Shown in pieces: positions 46,505 through 55,785 of a DNA stretch of 64,000 bases. Positions within the stretch are counted from its first letter, which is position 1; every line of letters begins with the position of its first letter. Location: the NCBI RefSeq assembly GCF_001307275.1, contig NZ_CP012831.1:6316501-6380500 (forward strand), read 5' to 3'. This stretch comes from Pseudomonas fluorescens (GTDB taxonomy: Bacteria > Pseudomonadota > Gammaproteobacteria > Pseudomonadales > Pseudomonadaceae). A program made the translations under genes and the position numbers. Below the pieces are notes generated by a model. The model worked only from the letters and a program-made list of their open reading frames with translations, was not told the origin of the DNA and ran no database searches.

Positions 46505-46846
46505 TTAAATCGAGATATCCAACCGACTGATCTTGCCCTGCTCATCGAGCCGAAAGGTATAACGCAACTCCAGCGGGCTGCCGGGGAATGTTCCGGAGAT
46601 CAGGTTCTGCACCAGCACCTTGCCAGTGCGCTGCTGCACATTGAGGACTTCCACCCGCGGCTGGAATCGCTGGGCGGTGTCTTCCATCCATTGGGCGATG
46701 GCCTGGGTGCCAACGCGGTGCTGGCCTTCATCGAACACGTTGGCATCCTCGGCGAAGAAACGCGTCACCGCCGAACTGTCACGGGCATTGGCAGCCGCGA
46801 TGTAGCCGGCGATGGCCGGGGCCAGGGAAGAGACGGGATTGGACAT
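46505..46846 (-). CDS. NTF2-like / SnoaL-like small protein
   Basis: A 113-residue protein with the NTF2-like cone fold: AGYIAAANARDSSAVTRFFAEDANVFDEG near the start, then WMEDTAQRFQPRVEV. CAAGGAGCC precedes the ATG. It lies 51 bp after the YafY regulator and is probably co-transcribed with it. Family members bind or isomerise small hydrophobic molecules; no specific role can be given. Confidence 0.82.
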   Translation of the reverse strand: MSNPVSSLAPAIAGYIAAANARDSSAVTRFFAEDANVFDEGQHRVGTQAIAQWMEDTAQRFQPRVEVLNVQQRTGKVLVQNLISGTFPGSPLELRYTFRLDEQGKISRLDISI

Positions 46847-46897
46847 GGTATGGCTCCTTGTTTTATCGATCTGGCACCATGCTAGAACAGCGTTGTG

Positions 46898-47614
46898 TCA
46901 GTTTTTGTCAGGAGTGAACCGCCCGGTTTCGTCCAGCTTCATCAACGCAAACCAGTCCCGCAACAAATCGCTGCGCCGGCCCGGATACCGCTCGCCCTGC
47001 TCGGTGGCCGAGGCAATCCGGTCGGTGCGAAAGGTCCGGTAGGCGCCGCGCAACTCGCACCAGGCCACCACCACCCGCGCCTCGTTGAAAAAGCCCAGGG
47101 CCAGCGGCCAGATCAGGCGTTGGCTCGGGGTCTTGTTCACGTCGGCGTAGTCGATGTGCAGCTTGGCCTGGGCACGAATGGCCTGGCGGTAGACATTCAG
47201 CTCCACGGTGTTCTGCGGATAACCATAACCCGGCGGGCCAGGCAGTACCGTCGGGTTGCGTAACGCATCCCGCACATCCGGGGCCAGCACGGCGGCGACC
47301 TTCGCCAGGGCGTCGGCGGCCGCCTTGCCCAGCACCTCGTCGGCGCGCTGATCCACGTAGCGCAAACCCAGCACAATGGCTTCGATTTCATCGGCGGTGA
47401 ACATCAGCGGCGGCAGGAACAGGCCGCTACGCAATACATAACCAATGCCCGCCTCGCCCTGGATCGGCGCGCCGAGGGCCGTGAGTTCGGCAATGTCGCG
47501 GTACAAGGTACGCTCGGATACATTCAGTTCACCCGCCAACGTCGCAGCGGTGACCGGGCAACGCTTGCCCCGCAAGACTTGCAGCAAAGTGAGCAGCCGA
47601 GTGGTACGCGACAC
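46898..47614 (-). CDS. YafY-type transcriptional regulator (HTH-11 plus WYL)
   Basis: A 238-residue regulator. The N-terminal HTH is seen in RLLTLLQVLRGKRCPVTAATLAGELNVSERTLYRDI and the WYL-type C-terminal sensing part includes RLIWPLALGFFNEARVVVAWCELRG. The start is GTG 47614, which gives the family N terminus. It probably governs the downstream NTF2-like gene. Confidence 0.88.
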   Translation of the reverse strand: MSRTTRLLTLLQVLRGKRCPVTAATLAGELNVSERTLYRDIAELTALGAPIQGEAGIGYVLRSGLFLPPLMFTADEIEAIVLGLRYVDQRADEVLGKAAADALAKVAAVLAPDVRDALRNPTVLPGPPGYGYPQNTVELNVYRQAIRAQAKLHIDYADVNKTPSQRLIWPLALGFFNEARVVVAWCELRGAYRTFRTDRIASATEQGERYPGRRSDLLRDWFALMKLDETGRFTPDKN

Positions 47615-47714
47615 GATGGACTGTCCGCAAAGAAAAGATGGCGCAGATTAGCAGAGGCTGGTGTCAGAAACTGTCAGGAGCCCCCTTACTATCCAATCGC
47701 TGTGGCATGGGCTT

Positions 47715-47810
47715 TTGTGGCGAGGGAGCTTGCTCCCGCTGGGCTGCGTAGCGGCCCCAAGCTTCTGCGGTTGCTGTGCAACCGAGCGGGAGCAAGCTCC
47801 CTCGCCACAA
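47715..47810. repeat. REP palindrome pair (GTGGCGAGGGAGC type)
   Basis: Inverted copies of the GTGGCGAGGGAGCTTGCTCCC subfamily, with a short extra stem between, as in the copy at 235. It lies in the space before the LEA-type lipoprotein gene. Confidence 0.88.
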
Positions 47811-47907
47811 AATCGCCCTATCCAAGGGTTCGTGGGTTGCCGTTGGGCACCTGTGGGGTATCGTGCTCACTCGCTTCCGGTTTTTTTCATTCTTTGAGAG
47901 TCAATCC

Positions 47908-48378
47908 ATGCGCAGAATCCTCGGCCTTTCCGTATTCCTGATCCTGCTCAGCCTCAGCGCCTGCGCCCTCTTCCCGAACCGTGACCCGCTGAACATCAAC
48001 GTGGTCGGCATCGAACCGCTGCCCAACCAGGGCCTGGAAGTACGCTTCGCCGTGAAGCTGCGCGTGCAGAACCCCAACGAAACCGCCATCGACTACAACG
48101 GCGTGGCGCTGGACCTGGAGGTCAACGGCCGTACGCTGGCGACAGGGGTCAGTGACCAGACCGGCTCGATCCCGCGCTTTTCCGAAGCGATCGTGAGCGT
48201 CCCGGTGAGCATTTCGGCGTTTTCCGTGCTGCGCCAGACCCTGGGCCTGAGCCAGACCCAAAGCCTGGACAACCTGCCCTATGTGCTCAAGGGCAAACTC
48301 GCCGGCGGCGTGTTCGGCACCATGCGCTTCGTCGACCGCGGGACCCTCGAACTGCCGGGCTCCGCGGCGACGTGGTGA
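47908..48378 (+). CDS. LEA type 2 (WHy domain) lipoprotein
   Basis: A 156-residue lipoprotein. The signal peptide has the lipobox LSAC (Cys near 19), then a LEA_2 domain with the pattern FAVKLRVQNPNETAIDYNG and LDLEVNGRTLATGVS. ATG 47908 is preceded by GAGAG. The residue after the cysteine is Ala, so outer membrane sorting by Lol is expected. WHy/LEA proteins are linked to stress tolerance, but the role here is unknown. Confidence 0.88.
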   Translation: MRRILGLSVFLILLSLSACALFPNRDPLNINVVGIEPLPNQGLEVRFAVKLRVQNPNETAIDYNGVALDLEVNGRTLATGVSDQTGSIPRFSEAIVSVPVSISAFSVLRQTLGLSQTQSLDNLPYVLKGKLAGGVFGTMRFVDRGTLELPGSAATW

Positions 48379-48379
48379 A

Positions 48380-49303
48380 TCACGCCGTAAAGCGCACGCC
48401 AGGCTTGGCGCGCTCGTCCACCACCAGCTCGAACACATCCGGCCTGGCGTAGTGCCCGACCACGTCATAGTCGTAGCGCGCCCGCACCAGGTCATCGGTG
48501 TCGATTTCGGCGGTCAGTAGCCCGGCAGTGTCTTTCAGTGGTCCGGCGAGCACATCGCCCATGGGCCCGACAATCACGCTGCCACCGGCAATCAGCGGCC
48601 GCTCGACCGGCCAGTGCGCGACGTCGATACCCAACGCCTGCGGCGAAGCCTGGACCTGACAGGCACTGACCACAAAACAACGCCCTTCGTGGGCGATATG
48701 CCGCATGGTCACCTGCCACATCTCCCGCTCATCCACCGTGGGCGCACACCAGACCTCCACCCCCTTGGCGTACATCGCGGTGCGCAACAGCGGCATCATG
48801 TTTTCCCAGCACACCGCCGCGCCGACCCGGCCAACCTGGCTGTCGATCACCGGCAAGGTCGAACCATCGCCTTTGCCCCAGATCAGCCGTTCGGTACCGG
48901 TGGGCATCAACTTGCGGTGCCGTGCCACCAGGCCCGCGTCGGGCTCGAAATACAGTGCAGTGCAGTAGAGAGTGCTGCCGACACGCTCGATGACGCCCAG
49001 CACCAGGCTCGCCCCCGTACGCGCCGACAGCCCGGCCAGCGCTTCGGTTTCCACACCGGGCACATCAAGGGCATTGGCAAAATAGCGGGCGAACGCTTCA
49101 CGCCCCTCCGGCAGCCGGTAACCCAGTTGCGTCCCGAACCCCTCGCCCTTGGGATAACCACCGAGCAACGCTTCAGGCATCACCACCAGGCGCGCGCCGG
49201 CCTGGCGAATGGCGTCTTCGTAGGAAAGGATCTGCGCCAGGGTCTCGCCCTTGCCGTCAGGCAACGAGCCGATCTGCAGGGCAGCCACAATGGATTTGGG
49301 CAT
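48380..49303 (-). CDS. Carbon-nitrogen hydrolase, nitrilase family
   Basis: A 307-residue nitrilase-superfamily enzyme with the Glu-Lys-Cys triad at Glu44 (VVMPEALLGGY), Lys131 (RHRKLMPTGTERL) and Cys165 (AAVCWENMMPLLR). The motifs around Lys and Cys are those of aliphatic/aromatic nitrilases that convert nitriles to carboxylates. ATG 49303 has GGAG about 10 nt upstream. It is divergent from a LysR regulator and convergent with the lipoprotein gene. Confidence 0.9.
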   Translation of the reverse strand: MPKSIVAALQIGSLPDGKGETLAQILSYEDAIRQAGARLVVMPEALLGGYPKGEGFGTQLGYRLPEGREAFARYFANALDVPGVETEALAGLSARTGASLVLGVIERVGSTLYCTALYFEPDAGLVARHRKLMPTGTERLIWGKGDGSTLPVIDSQVGRVGAAVCWENMMPLLRTAMYAKGVEVWCAPTVDEREMWQVTMRHIAHEGRCFVVSACQVQASPQALGIDVAHWPVERPLIAGGSVIVGPMGDVLAGPLKDTAGLLTAEIDTDDLVRARYDYDVVGHYARPDVFELVVDERAKPGVRFTA

Positions 49304-49397
49304 GGTTTTCAACTCCGTGATCATCAGGTGTTGCTGATTCTCGAGGAGCGGCCGATCATGAATAAAGCCCTGAATGCTGCTAAATGATATGAGCCCC

Positions 49398-50297
49398 ATG
49401 AATATCGCCGACATCGACCTCAATCTGCTCAAGACTTTCGAAGCCCTGCATGACGAATCCAGCGCCAGCCGCGCCGCCCTGCGCCTGGGCGTGACCCAGT
49501 CGGCCATCAGCGCCGCATTGCGCAGGCTCCGCGGGTTGTATGACGATCAACTATTCGTGCGCACGGGTCGGGGGCTGGCGCCGACGCTGCGGGCCAACCA
49601 GCTGAAACCGGTGATCAGCGAAGCCCTGGACAAATGTCGCCAGAGCCTGGCGATGGTCGACCCGGATGCCAGCCATTATGACGGCCGCTCGGTCATCGTC
49701 GGCCTGTCGGATGATTTCGAGATTGCCCATGGGCGGCGCCTGATCGACGAAGTGGCCCGACGTGCGCCGGGCCTGCGCTTGATTTTCCGTCAGACCCACA
49801 GCCAGATCGTCGGCCGGGCCTTGATGGAGCGCGATCTCGACCTGGCGATCACGGCGGGTGGTTTCGCGCAGCGGCTGCTCAGCCGCCAGGTATTGGGTGA
49901 AGGCGATTACGCCTGCCTGTTGGACGCGGCGAGCCTGACACACGGCCAACAATCCCTCAGCCTGGAGGCGTTCGTGGCCCGCGAGCATCTGCTGGTGTCT
50001 TCGGGGGGCTTCATCGGCATCACCGACGAAGGATTGGCCGGGCTTGGCCTGAGTCGGCGAGTCTGTGCCTCGACCACCCACTTTGCCGCGCTGCCATTCC
50101 TGCTCAAGGGCAGCCAGGCCGTAGCGACGATTCCCGCCCACGCTGCCCGGGCCATTGCCGACCTCAGCGGCCTGGCCTTGCTGCCCTGCCCCCTGGCCTT
50201 GCCCCGCTACCCCATCGAACTGGGCTGGCGGACCCACACGCAAATGGATCCGGCAATGCTCAAGGTGCGCGAGGCCATTAGCGCGACGTTTGCCTGA
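49398..50297 (+). CDS. LysR-family transcriptional regulator
   Basis: About 299 residues. The HTH is seen in DLNLLKTFEALHDESSASRA and LGVTQSAISAALRRLR, followed by an effector-binding domain. The start may be ATG 49398 or ATG 49389 three codons upstream; neither has a clear ribosome binding site. The divergent arrangement suggests control of the nitrilase gene. Confidence 0.87.
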   Translation: MNIADIDLNLLKTFEALHDESSASRAALRLGVTQSAISAALRRLRGLYDDQLFVRTGRGLAPTLRANQLKPVISEALDKCRQSLAMVDPDASHYDGRSVIVGLSDDFEIAHGRRLIDEVARRAPGLRLIFRQTHSQIVGRALMERDLDLAITAGGFAQRLLSRQVLGEGDYACLLDAASLTHGQQSLSLEAFVAREHLLVSSGGFIGITDEGLAGLGLSRRVCASTTHFAALPFLLKGSQAVATIPAHAARAIADLSGLALLPCPLALPRYPIELGWRTHTQMDPAMLKVREAISATFA

Positions 50298-50300
50298 GGT

Positions 50301-50555
50301 TTACTTGTTGGCGGCCATCAGTCGATTGACTTCACTGCGCACCATGTTGGCGTATTCCGGCGGCGACATGCCGTCCAGTTCGGCACGCACCCACTCGGCC
50401 CACTTGCCCTTGCGCTTGGAGCGCTCGCCAAACAGGCGGGCGGCATCGCCCTTGGCCTTGCCCAGGTTGTTTTGCCACAGTTCAAAGAGTCGGGATTTTT
50501 CGTCTTCCAGCGCGGCGCGCTCGGCCAGGGGCTTGTCAGCCAGATTGAAGCTCAT
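50301..50555 (-). CDS. Small charged protein, unknown
   Basis: An 84-residue basic, helix-rich protein (MSFNLADKPLAERAALEDEK at the start) that tails into the LysR gene with a 3-bp gap. There is no signal peptide or membrane segment. I do not recognise the family, although codon use and composition look genuine. Confidence 0.65.
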   Translation of the reverse strand: MSFNLADKPLAERAALEDEKSRLFELWQNNLGKAKGDAARLFGERSKRKGKWAEWVRAELDGMSPPEYANMVRSEVNRLMAANK

Positions 50556-50718
50556 GGGAATTACCTGTTGCGTAAATAGGCGCCATCTTACACCTTGCGG
50601 GGAAACGTCTTAACCACGATTTGCGATGGACTGCCCTGCCAAGGCCTAGGCGTTGCAACTTTTTAACCGGCGCAGCACTCCATTGTTCAATGCCATCATC
50701 CACACAAGGAGTACTTCC

Positions 50719-51036
50719 ATGGCCCGTAAAGGCACCGTGCAAGCGAACGGAGAGCAAATCAAGGATCAAGCCTTCAGCGAATTGACGGCGCTGATTGAAG
50801 AATCGGAAAAGCTGCTCAAAAGCAGTGCCTCGCTGGTGGGAGAAGAGGCCGAAGACCTGCGAGGCCAGATATCCCAGAAACTGCAACAGGCGCTCGACTC
50901 GGTCACCAGCGCCCGGGAGCGTACCCGTCCAATGGTCGATGCCACTGAGGTCTATATTGGCGGCCACCCCTGGCAGACCGTGGCGATTTCCGCGGGGTTC
51001 GGGCTGGTGGTGGGTTTGCTGCTGGGACGGCGTTAA
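50719..51036 (+). CDS. DUF883 / ElaB-YqjD-like membrane-tail protein
   Basis: A 105-residue protein with a long charged helix and a C-terminal membrane segment (AISAGFGLVVGLLLGRR), the plan of ElaB/YqjD/DUF883 proteins. AAGGAG lies 7 nt before ATG 50719, and the upstream open frame is not used. In E. coli the homologues associate with stationary-phase ribosomes at the membrane. Confidence 0.85.
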   Translation: MARKGTVQANGEQIKDQAFSELTALIEESEKLLKSSASLVGEEAEDLRGQISQKLQQALDSVTSARERTRPMVDATEVYIGGHPWQTVAISAGFGLVVGLLLGRR

Positions 51037-51063
51037 ACAATAGCAACCAGCCCCCGGACCTGA

Positions 51064-51152
51064 TGTGGGAGCGAGCTTGCTCGCGATGACGGTGTGTCAG
51101 ACAACATCTCTGCTGCTGAACCACCGCCATCGCGAGCAAGCTCGCTCCCACA
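51064..51152. repeat. REP palindrome pair (TGTGGGAGCGAGC type)
   Basis: Inverted REP copies lie between the convergent DUF883 and fcs genes. Confidence 0.9.
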
Positions 51153-51168
51153 GGGACTTGTTATTGCC

Positions 51169-53046
51169 TTAAGCGGCGGGTCCCGCCCGCAGGATCGACG
51201 CATCCTCCCCGCGGTACAACGCCTCCACCTTCCCCGCCCGCCACTGCAACACCGCCCGTTGGTTGATCGATCCCTTGTCGGTGATTTCACCACGGTCGAT
51301 GGACGCCGGTTCATCGAGCAAGGCTATCCACTCCACGCGACTGGCGTTGCCGCTGGCTGCGCGGTTCAGGCGTTGCAGCCAGTCGGCGAACCATTGGCGT
51401 ACCGGCGGGCTGGCGAGGACCTGGGCGTCGCTGGCGTTCGCGCCCAGGCCTGACAGGCGCCGGCACTCAGCAAGTCGTGGAAACACCAACGCACCCAGGC
51501 ACTCGCGATCCGGGGCGGTGATCACCAGGTCCTGGACGTAGGGTGTGCCTTCCAACACCGCCCGGTTACGCAACGGCCCGACGCTGACGAAGACACCGGA
51601 AGACAATTTGAAGTCCTCGGCAATCCGCCCGTCGAACATCAGCCCCAGTTGCGGATTGCTGGCATCGGCCAGTTTGATCGCATCCCCCGAGCAATAGAAA
51701 CCGTCCTCGTCGAACACTTCGGCGGTCTGCTGCGGCGAACGCCAGTAGCCAGGCATGATGTGCGGCCCGCGAAAACGCCCTTCGAACTTGCCATCCACCG
51801 GCACCAGCCGGACCTCGCAGCCGGGCGCCGGAAGACCGATGTAGCCGGCCATGGACAAGGGCCCGGTGGTGAAGGTGCAGGACGGCGACGCTTCGGTCAT
51901 GCCCAGGCCCGCCATCATGCGGATACGTTCTCCGCAATGCTGCTCGGCAACCTTATCGAGCCGATCCCAGGTACTTTGGGACAAGCCCGCCGCGGCAAAG
52001 AAGAACAGGCTGATGCGCTTGAAGAAACGCTCGCGCAACTCACCGTCCTGCTCCAAGGCGCTGACCAATTCTTCCCAGCCCTTGGGTACGGTCAGGTAGG
52101 CGGTGGGGGAAATTTCCTTGAGATTGCGCAGGGTCTCGGCGAAGCCCTGGGCGGTGGGTTTGCCATCGTCCAGGTAGAACGTGCCGCCGTTGTACAGCAC
52201 GATGCCGACGTTGTGGCTGCCGCCGAACGTATGGTTCCACGGCAGCCAGTCCACCAGCACCGGCGGTGCCTCGCCGAACACCGGAAAGGTTTGCAGCAGC
52301 ATTTGCTGATTGGCGCACAACATACGCTGGGTGGTGATCACGGCCTTGGGCAGCTTGGTGGAGCCCGAGGTGAACAGGAACTTGGCGATGCTGTCCGGGC
52401 CGGTGGCGGCGAACGCCTGCTCGGCCTCCGAGCCGCCGGGTTGGGCCAACAGGCTGGCGAAGCTTGTCCTGGAGCGGCCCGCCATCTCGCCGCGCACCGT
52501 GACCAGGGGAACGTTCGCCGGCAATACGGCATTGATCGCTCGTTCGAACGGGGCGGCTTCGCTGACAAACACCAACCCCGGCTGCAACAGGTCGCACACA
52601 TGGCGCAGCTTGGCGAAATCCTGGGACAGCAATGAATAAGCCGGCGACACCGGGCAATAGGGAATGCCGGCGTACATCGCGCCGAGGGCCATTTGCAGGT
52701 GTTCGATGTCGTTGCCGGAGAGCAGCGCCAAGGGTTTTTCCGCTGACAAACCATAGCTGAGCAGGCTTTGGGCGATGGCCCGGACACTGTCGAGCATCTG
52801 CGCATAGCTGACACGACGCCAGTCACCGCCCGCTTCACGGGCCGCGATGAACGTCTGCTGCGGGCGCACCTCGGCCCAGTGCACCAGGCGCTCGAGTAAA
52901 CGCGCCGGCAACGGGGCCAGGGATTCCAGGGAGCGCATGTGCAAAATGCCGCGCTCTTCCCGGACTTCGACGGCAGGATGACCAATCGACACCTGGCGAT
53001 AACGCCCGGCCTCGGGTCGGGAGGACGATCTGGACTCGGAACTCAC
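51169..53046 (-). CDS. fcs: Feruloyl-CoA synthetase
   Basis: A 625-residue AMP-forming acyl-CoA synthetase. The ATP motif FLFTSGSTKLPKAVITT lies near residue 230, and the motif WLPWNHTFGG plus GYWRSPQQTAEVFDEDGFYCSGD are typical of feruloyl-CoA synthases. It activates ferulate, coumarate and caffeate to CoA thioesters. I prefer GTG 53046 because GGAGG lies 8 nt upstream; ATG 53052 is only 2 nt from that site. It follows vdh by about 140 bp in the ech-vdh-fcs run. Confidence 0.9.
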   Translation of the reverse strand: MSSESRSSSRPEAGRYRQVSIGHPAVEVREERGILHMRSLESLAPLPARLLERLVHWAEVRPQQTFIAAREAGGDWRRVSYAQMLDSVRAIAQSLLSYGLSAEKPLALLSGNDIEHLQMALGAMYAGIPYCPVSPAYSLLSQDFAKLRHVCDLLQPGLVFVSEAAPFERAINAVLPANVPLVTVRGEMAGRSRTSFASLLAQPGGSEAEQAFAATGPDSIAKFLFTSGSTKLPKAVITTQRMLCANQQMLLQTFPVFGEAPPVLVDWLPWNHTFGGSHNVGIVLYNGGTFYLDDGKPTAQGFAETLRNLKEISPTAYLTVPKGWEELVSALEQDGELRERFFKRISLFFFAAAGLSQSTWDRLDKVAEQHCGERIRMMAGLGMTEASPSCTFTTGPLSMAGYIGLPAPGCEVRLVPVDGKFEGRFRGPHIMPGYWRSPQQTAEVFDEDGFYCSGDAIKLADASNPQLGLMFDGRIAEDFKLSSGVFVSVGPLRNRAVLEGTPYVQDLVITAPDRECLGALVFPRLAECRRLSGLGANASDAQVLASPPVRQWFADWLQRLNRAASGNASRVEWIALLDEPASIDRGEITDKGSINQRAVLQWRAGKVEALYRGEDASILRAGPAA

Positions 53047-53187
53047 GTACATTTCCTCCACCAAGGCACGCTCGGGTCGCGAGGCGAGCGGAGCGTGGCA
53101 GCGCGGGGCTGCGGCCTTGTCATTGTTATTCTGGCCTGCATCCGGGCGGCGGCTTTCGAGGCTCGACCGCCCGTGACGCGATGGGTT

Positions 53188-54636
53188 TCAGATCGGGTAA
53201 TGCCGGGGACCGTTCTGCAAGGTCACCCAACGCAACTGGGTGAAATGCTCGATGGACGCCTTGCCGCCGAAGCTGCCATAACCACTGGACTTGACCCCGC
53301 CGAAGGGCATCTGCGCTTCGTCGTGCACGGTCGGCCCGTTGATGTGGCAAATGCCCGACTCGACCCGCTGGGCCAAGGCCAACGCGCGGGTGGTGTCGCG
53401 GCTGAAGATGGCAGCCGACAGGCCGAACTCGGAATCGTTGGCCAGGCGCAACAGCGCTTCATCGCCCTCACCGCGTAACAGCACCGCCACTGGCCCGAAG
53501 GATTCCTCACGGTACAGGCGCATCTGCGCAGTGACACCGTCGAGCAAGGTCGGCTGCAGAATGCTGCCTTCCAACTGGCCCCCGGTGACCAGCGTTGCGC
53601 CTTTGGCCAAGGCATCGTCGATCAGTCCCTTGATGCGCTGGCCGGCACTGGCATCGACCAACGAGCCCAGCACCGAATCGCCAGCCGCCGGATCACCGGC
53701 ACGCAAGGTGGCGATCTTGGCGGTCAGCTTGGCGATGAACGCATCCGCCACGCGGGCGTCGACGATCAATCGCTCGGTGGACATGCAGATCTGGCCCTGG
53801 TTGAAGTAGGCTCCGAAGGCGGCCGCTTGCACGGCGGCGTCCAGGTCGGCGTCATCCAGCACCAGCAACGGCGCCTTGCCGCCCAGTTCCAGCAACGCTG
53901 GTTTGAGATGGCGCGCCGAGAGTTCGCCGACGATGCGTCCGACGTGGGTCGAACCGGTGAAATTGACCCGGCGCACCGCCGGGTTGGCGATCAACCGTTC
54001 GACAATGGCCGGCGCATCCGCCGGTGCGTTACAGATGACATTGACCACACCGTCACCCAGCCCGGCGTCCTGCAACACCTGGCCGATCAACCGGTGCACC
54101 GCCGGGCTGATCTCGGAAGCCTTGAGCACCACGGTGTTACCGCAGGCCAGGGGCATGGCGATGGCGCGGGTGGCGAGAATCACCGGGGCGTTCCAGGGCG
54201 CGATGCCCAACACCACGCCACAGGGCTGACGCAGGGCCATGGCGAAACTGCCTGGCACGTCGGATGGAATGATTTCGCCGTTGATCTGGGTGGTCATGGA
54301 CGCCGCTTCGCGCAGCATGTTCGCCGCCAGGTGCACATTGAAACCGTACCAGTTGGCCATGGCGCCAGTCTCGCCGGCCGCGGCGATAAACTCGCCACTG
54401 CGGGCCTGCAACTGCTCGGCAGCCCGCAGCAGACGCGTGCGGCGTTCGTTGGGTGCCAGCGCGGCCCAGGCAGGAAACGCCGCTTGGGCGGCGGCCACGG
54501 CGGCATCGGCATCTTCCAGGGTGGCGGCGGCCACGCGAGACACCACCTCACCGGTCACCGGGTTGCAGCGCTCGAAGGTCCGGCCGTCGCGGGCCGGGCA
54601 CGACTGGCCGCCAATCAACAGGGGCACGTCCAGCAT
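53188..54636 (-). CDS. vdh: Vanillin dehydrogenase
   Basis: A 482-residue aldehyde dehydrogenase. The catalytic cysteine is Cys284 (NQGQICMSTERL), the general base Glu250 (LLELGGKAP) and Asn148 (GIAPWNAPV) stabilises the oxyanion. It oxidises vanillin and 4-hydroxybenzaldehyde, the products of Ech, to the acids. The gap of about 105 bp from ech and common direction support one operon. Vanillin specificity is inferred from the neighbours. Confidence 0.92.
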   Translation of the reverse strand: MLDVPLLIGGQSCPARDGRTFERCNPVTGEVVSRVAAATLEDADAAVAAAQAAFPAWAALAPNERRTRLLRAAEQLQARSGEFIAAAGETGAMANWYGFNVHLAANMLREAASMTTQINGEIIPSDVPGSFAMALRQPCGVVLGIAPWNAPVILATRAIAMPLACGNTVVLKASEISPAVHRLIGQVLQDAGLGDGVVNVICNAPADAPAIVERLIANPAVRRVNFTGSTHVGRIVGELSARHLKPALLELGGKAPLLVLDDADLDAAVQAAAFGAYFNQGQICMSTERLIVDARVADAFIAKLTAKIATLRAGDPAAGDSVLGSLVDASAGQRIKGLIDDALAKGATLVTGGQLEGSILQPTLLDGVTAQMRLYREESFGPVAVLLRGEGDEALLRLANDSEFGLSAAIFSRDTTRALALAQRVESGICHINGPTVHDEAQMPFGGVKSSGYGSFGGKASIEHFTQLRWVTLQNGPRHYPI

Positions 54637-54741
54637 GGTGATTCCTCTTTATTGTCTTTATCGGGAACACGTTCACAGTAGCGCCGAGGGCCTTGGACGA
54701 ACAGCCCGCGGGCGCACGATGGCGCCCGCCGCGCGGTTGTC

Positions 54742-55572
54742 TCAGCGCTTGTAGGTCTGCAGGCCCGGCTTGATGCTCTTGTCGTCCAGGAATTGCTTCA
54801 TCCCCTGCTCGCGGCCACCCTCGGTATCGAGCAGGCGCGACTGGTCGAGCTTGGCGTACAGGTAGTCTTCGTTCTGCTCCCAGGTCAGTTCGCGGCAACG
54901 CTTGAAGCCATGCTTGGCCGCCCGCAGCACCACCGGGTTCTTTTCCAACAGGTTGCGGGCCAGTTCCACGGTGACTTCACGCAACTGCGCCAAGGGCACG
55001 CTCTCATTGACCAGGCCCATTTCGGCGGCTTTCTGCCCACCGAAGGTCTTGCCGGTCATGATGTAGTACAGCGATTGGCGATGGCCCACGGTGTCGGCCA
55101 TGGCCTTGCTGACGAGGTTGCCCGGCGGGATGCCCCAGTTGATTTCCGAGAGACCGAAGGTCGCTTCGTCGGCGCAGATCGCCAGGTCGCACGCCACCAG
55201 CGGACTGAAACCACCACCGAAACACCAGCCATTGACCATGGCGATGGTTGGCTTGGCGTACATGCGCAGTAATTTCCACTGCCATTGCGAGGCTTCGCGA
55301 CGGATTTTTTCCTGGAGGATTTCCGGCCCGGCATCCACTTCGCGGAAGTATTCCTTGAGGTCCATGCCAGCGGTCCAGGCATCACCGGCCCCGGTCAGCA
55401 CCAGCACCCCTGCGGCCGGATCCTGCTCCAGGGTCTCGAGCACGTCGATCATCTCGCGGTTGAGGGTCGGGCTCATGGCGTTGCGTTTTTCCGGGCGATT
55501 GAGGGTGACCCAGGCGATGCCCTCCTCGATATCGACCTTGACGGTTTTCCAGCGACCTTCGTAATTGCTCAT
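54742..55572 (-). CDS. ech: Hydroxycinnamoyl-CoA hydratase-lyase
   Basis: A 276-residue crotonase-fold enzyme that hydrates feruloyl-CoA and cleaves it to vanillin plus acetyl-CoA. The stretches NGWCFGGGFSPLVACDLAI and GLSEINWGIPPGNLVSKA, with the glutamate used for hydration, match the HCHL group, as does the length. It is the first gene of ech-vdh-fcs, with a strong promoter and palindromic operator upstream. Confidence 0.94.
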   Translation of the reverse strand: MSNYEGRWKTVKVDIEEGIAWVTLNRPEKRNAMSPTLNREMIDVLETLEQDPAAGVLVLTGAGDAWTAGMDLKEYFREVDAGPEILQEKIRREASQWQWKLLRMYAKPTIAMVNGWCFGGGFSPLVACDLAICADEATFGLSEINWGIPPGNLVSKAMADTVGHRQSLYYIMTGKTFGGQKAAEMGLVNESVPLAQLREVTVELARNLLEKNPVVLRAAKHGFKRCRELTWEQNEDYLYAKLDQSRLLDTEGGREQGMKQFLDDKSIKPGLQTYKR

Positions 55573-55585
55573 GATGCGTGCTCTC

Positions 55586-55593
55586 TTGTTCTT
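55586..55593 (-). promoter_or_regulatory. Candidate Hfq/Crc motif at the ech ribosome binding site
   Basis: AAGAACAA fits AANAANAA and lies about 14-21 nt before the ech start. It suggests catabolite repression of ferulate use at translation. Confidence 0.4.
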
Positions 55594-55609
55594 GGCTGAA
55601 GATGATCAA

Positions 55610-55638
55610 AAACTAAACCGGAAATTTAGTTATGTCAA
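55610..55638 (-). promoter_or_regulatory. ech promoter overlapped by a palindromic operator
   Basis: Minus-strand TTGACA (55638-55633) and TAGTTT (55615-55610) are 17 bp apart. AACTAAA-N7-TTTAGTT (55611-55631) is a perfect inverted repeat covering the -10 and the spacer, as expected for a repressor of the MarR type. The divergent MarR gene starts 148 bp away. Confidence 0.65.
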
Positions 55639-55785
55639 TTAACTATTAATCGGTTTATCTGTATTTTTCAGAGGCGAGATCGAAGGTAAAAAAATTCGAA
55701 TATGCACAAGCCCGTAGCCAGGGCGCCGCAACCCCGGCAAACTGGATAGCCTTGTTAACCACTTACCTTGAGGACACTCACTTCG

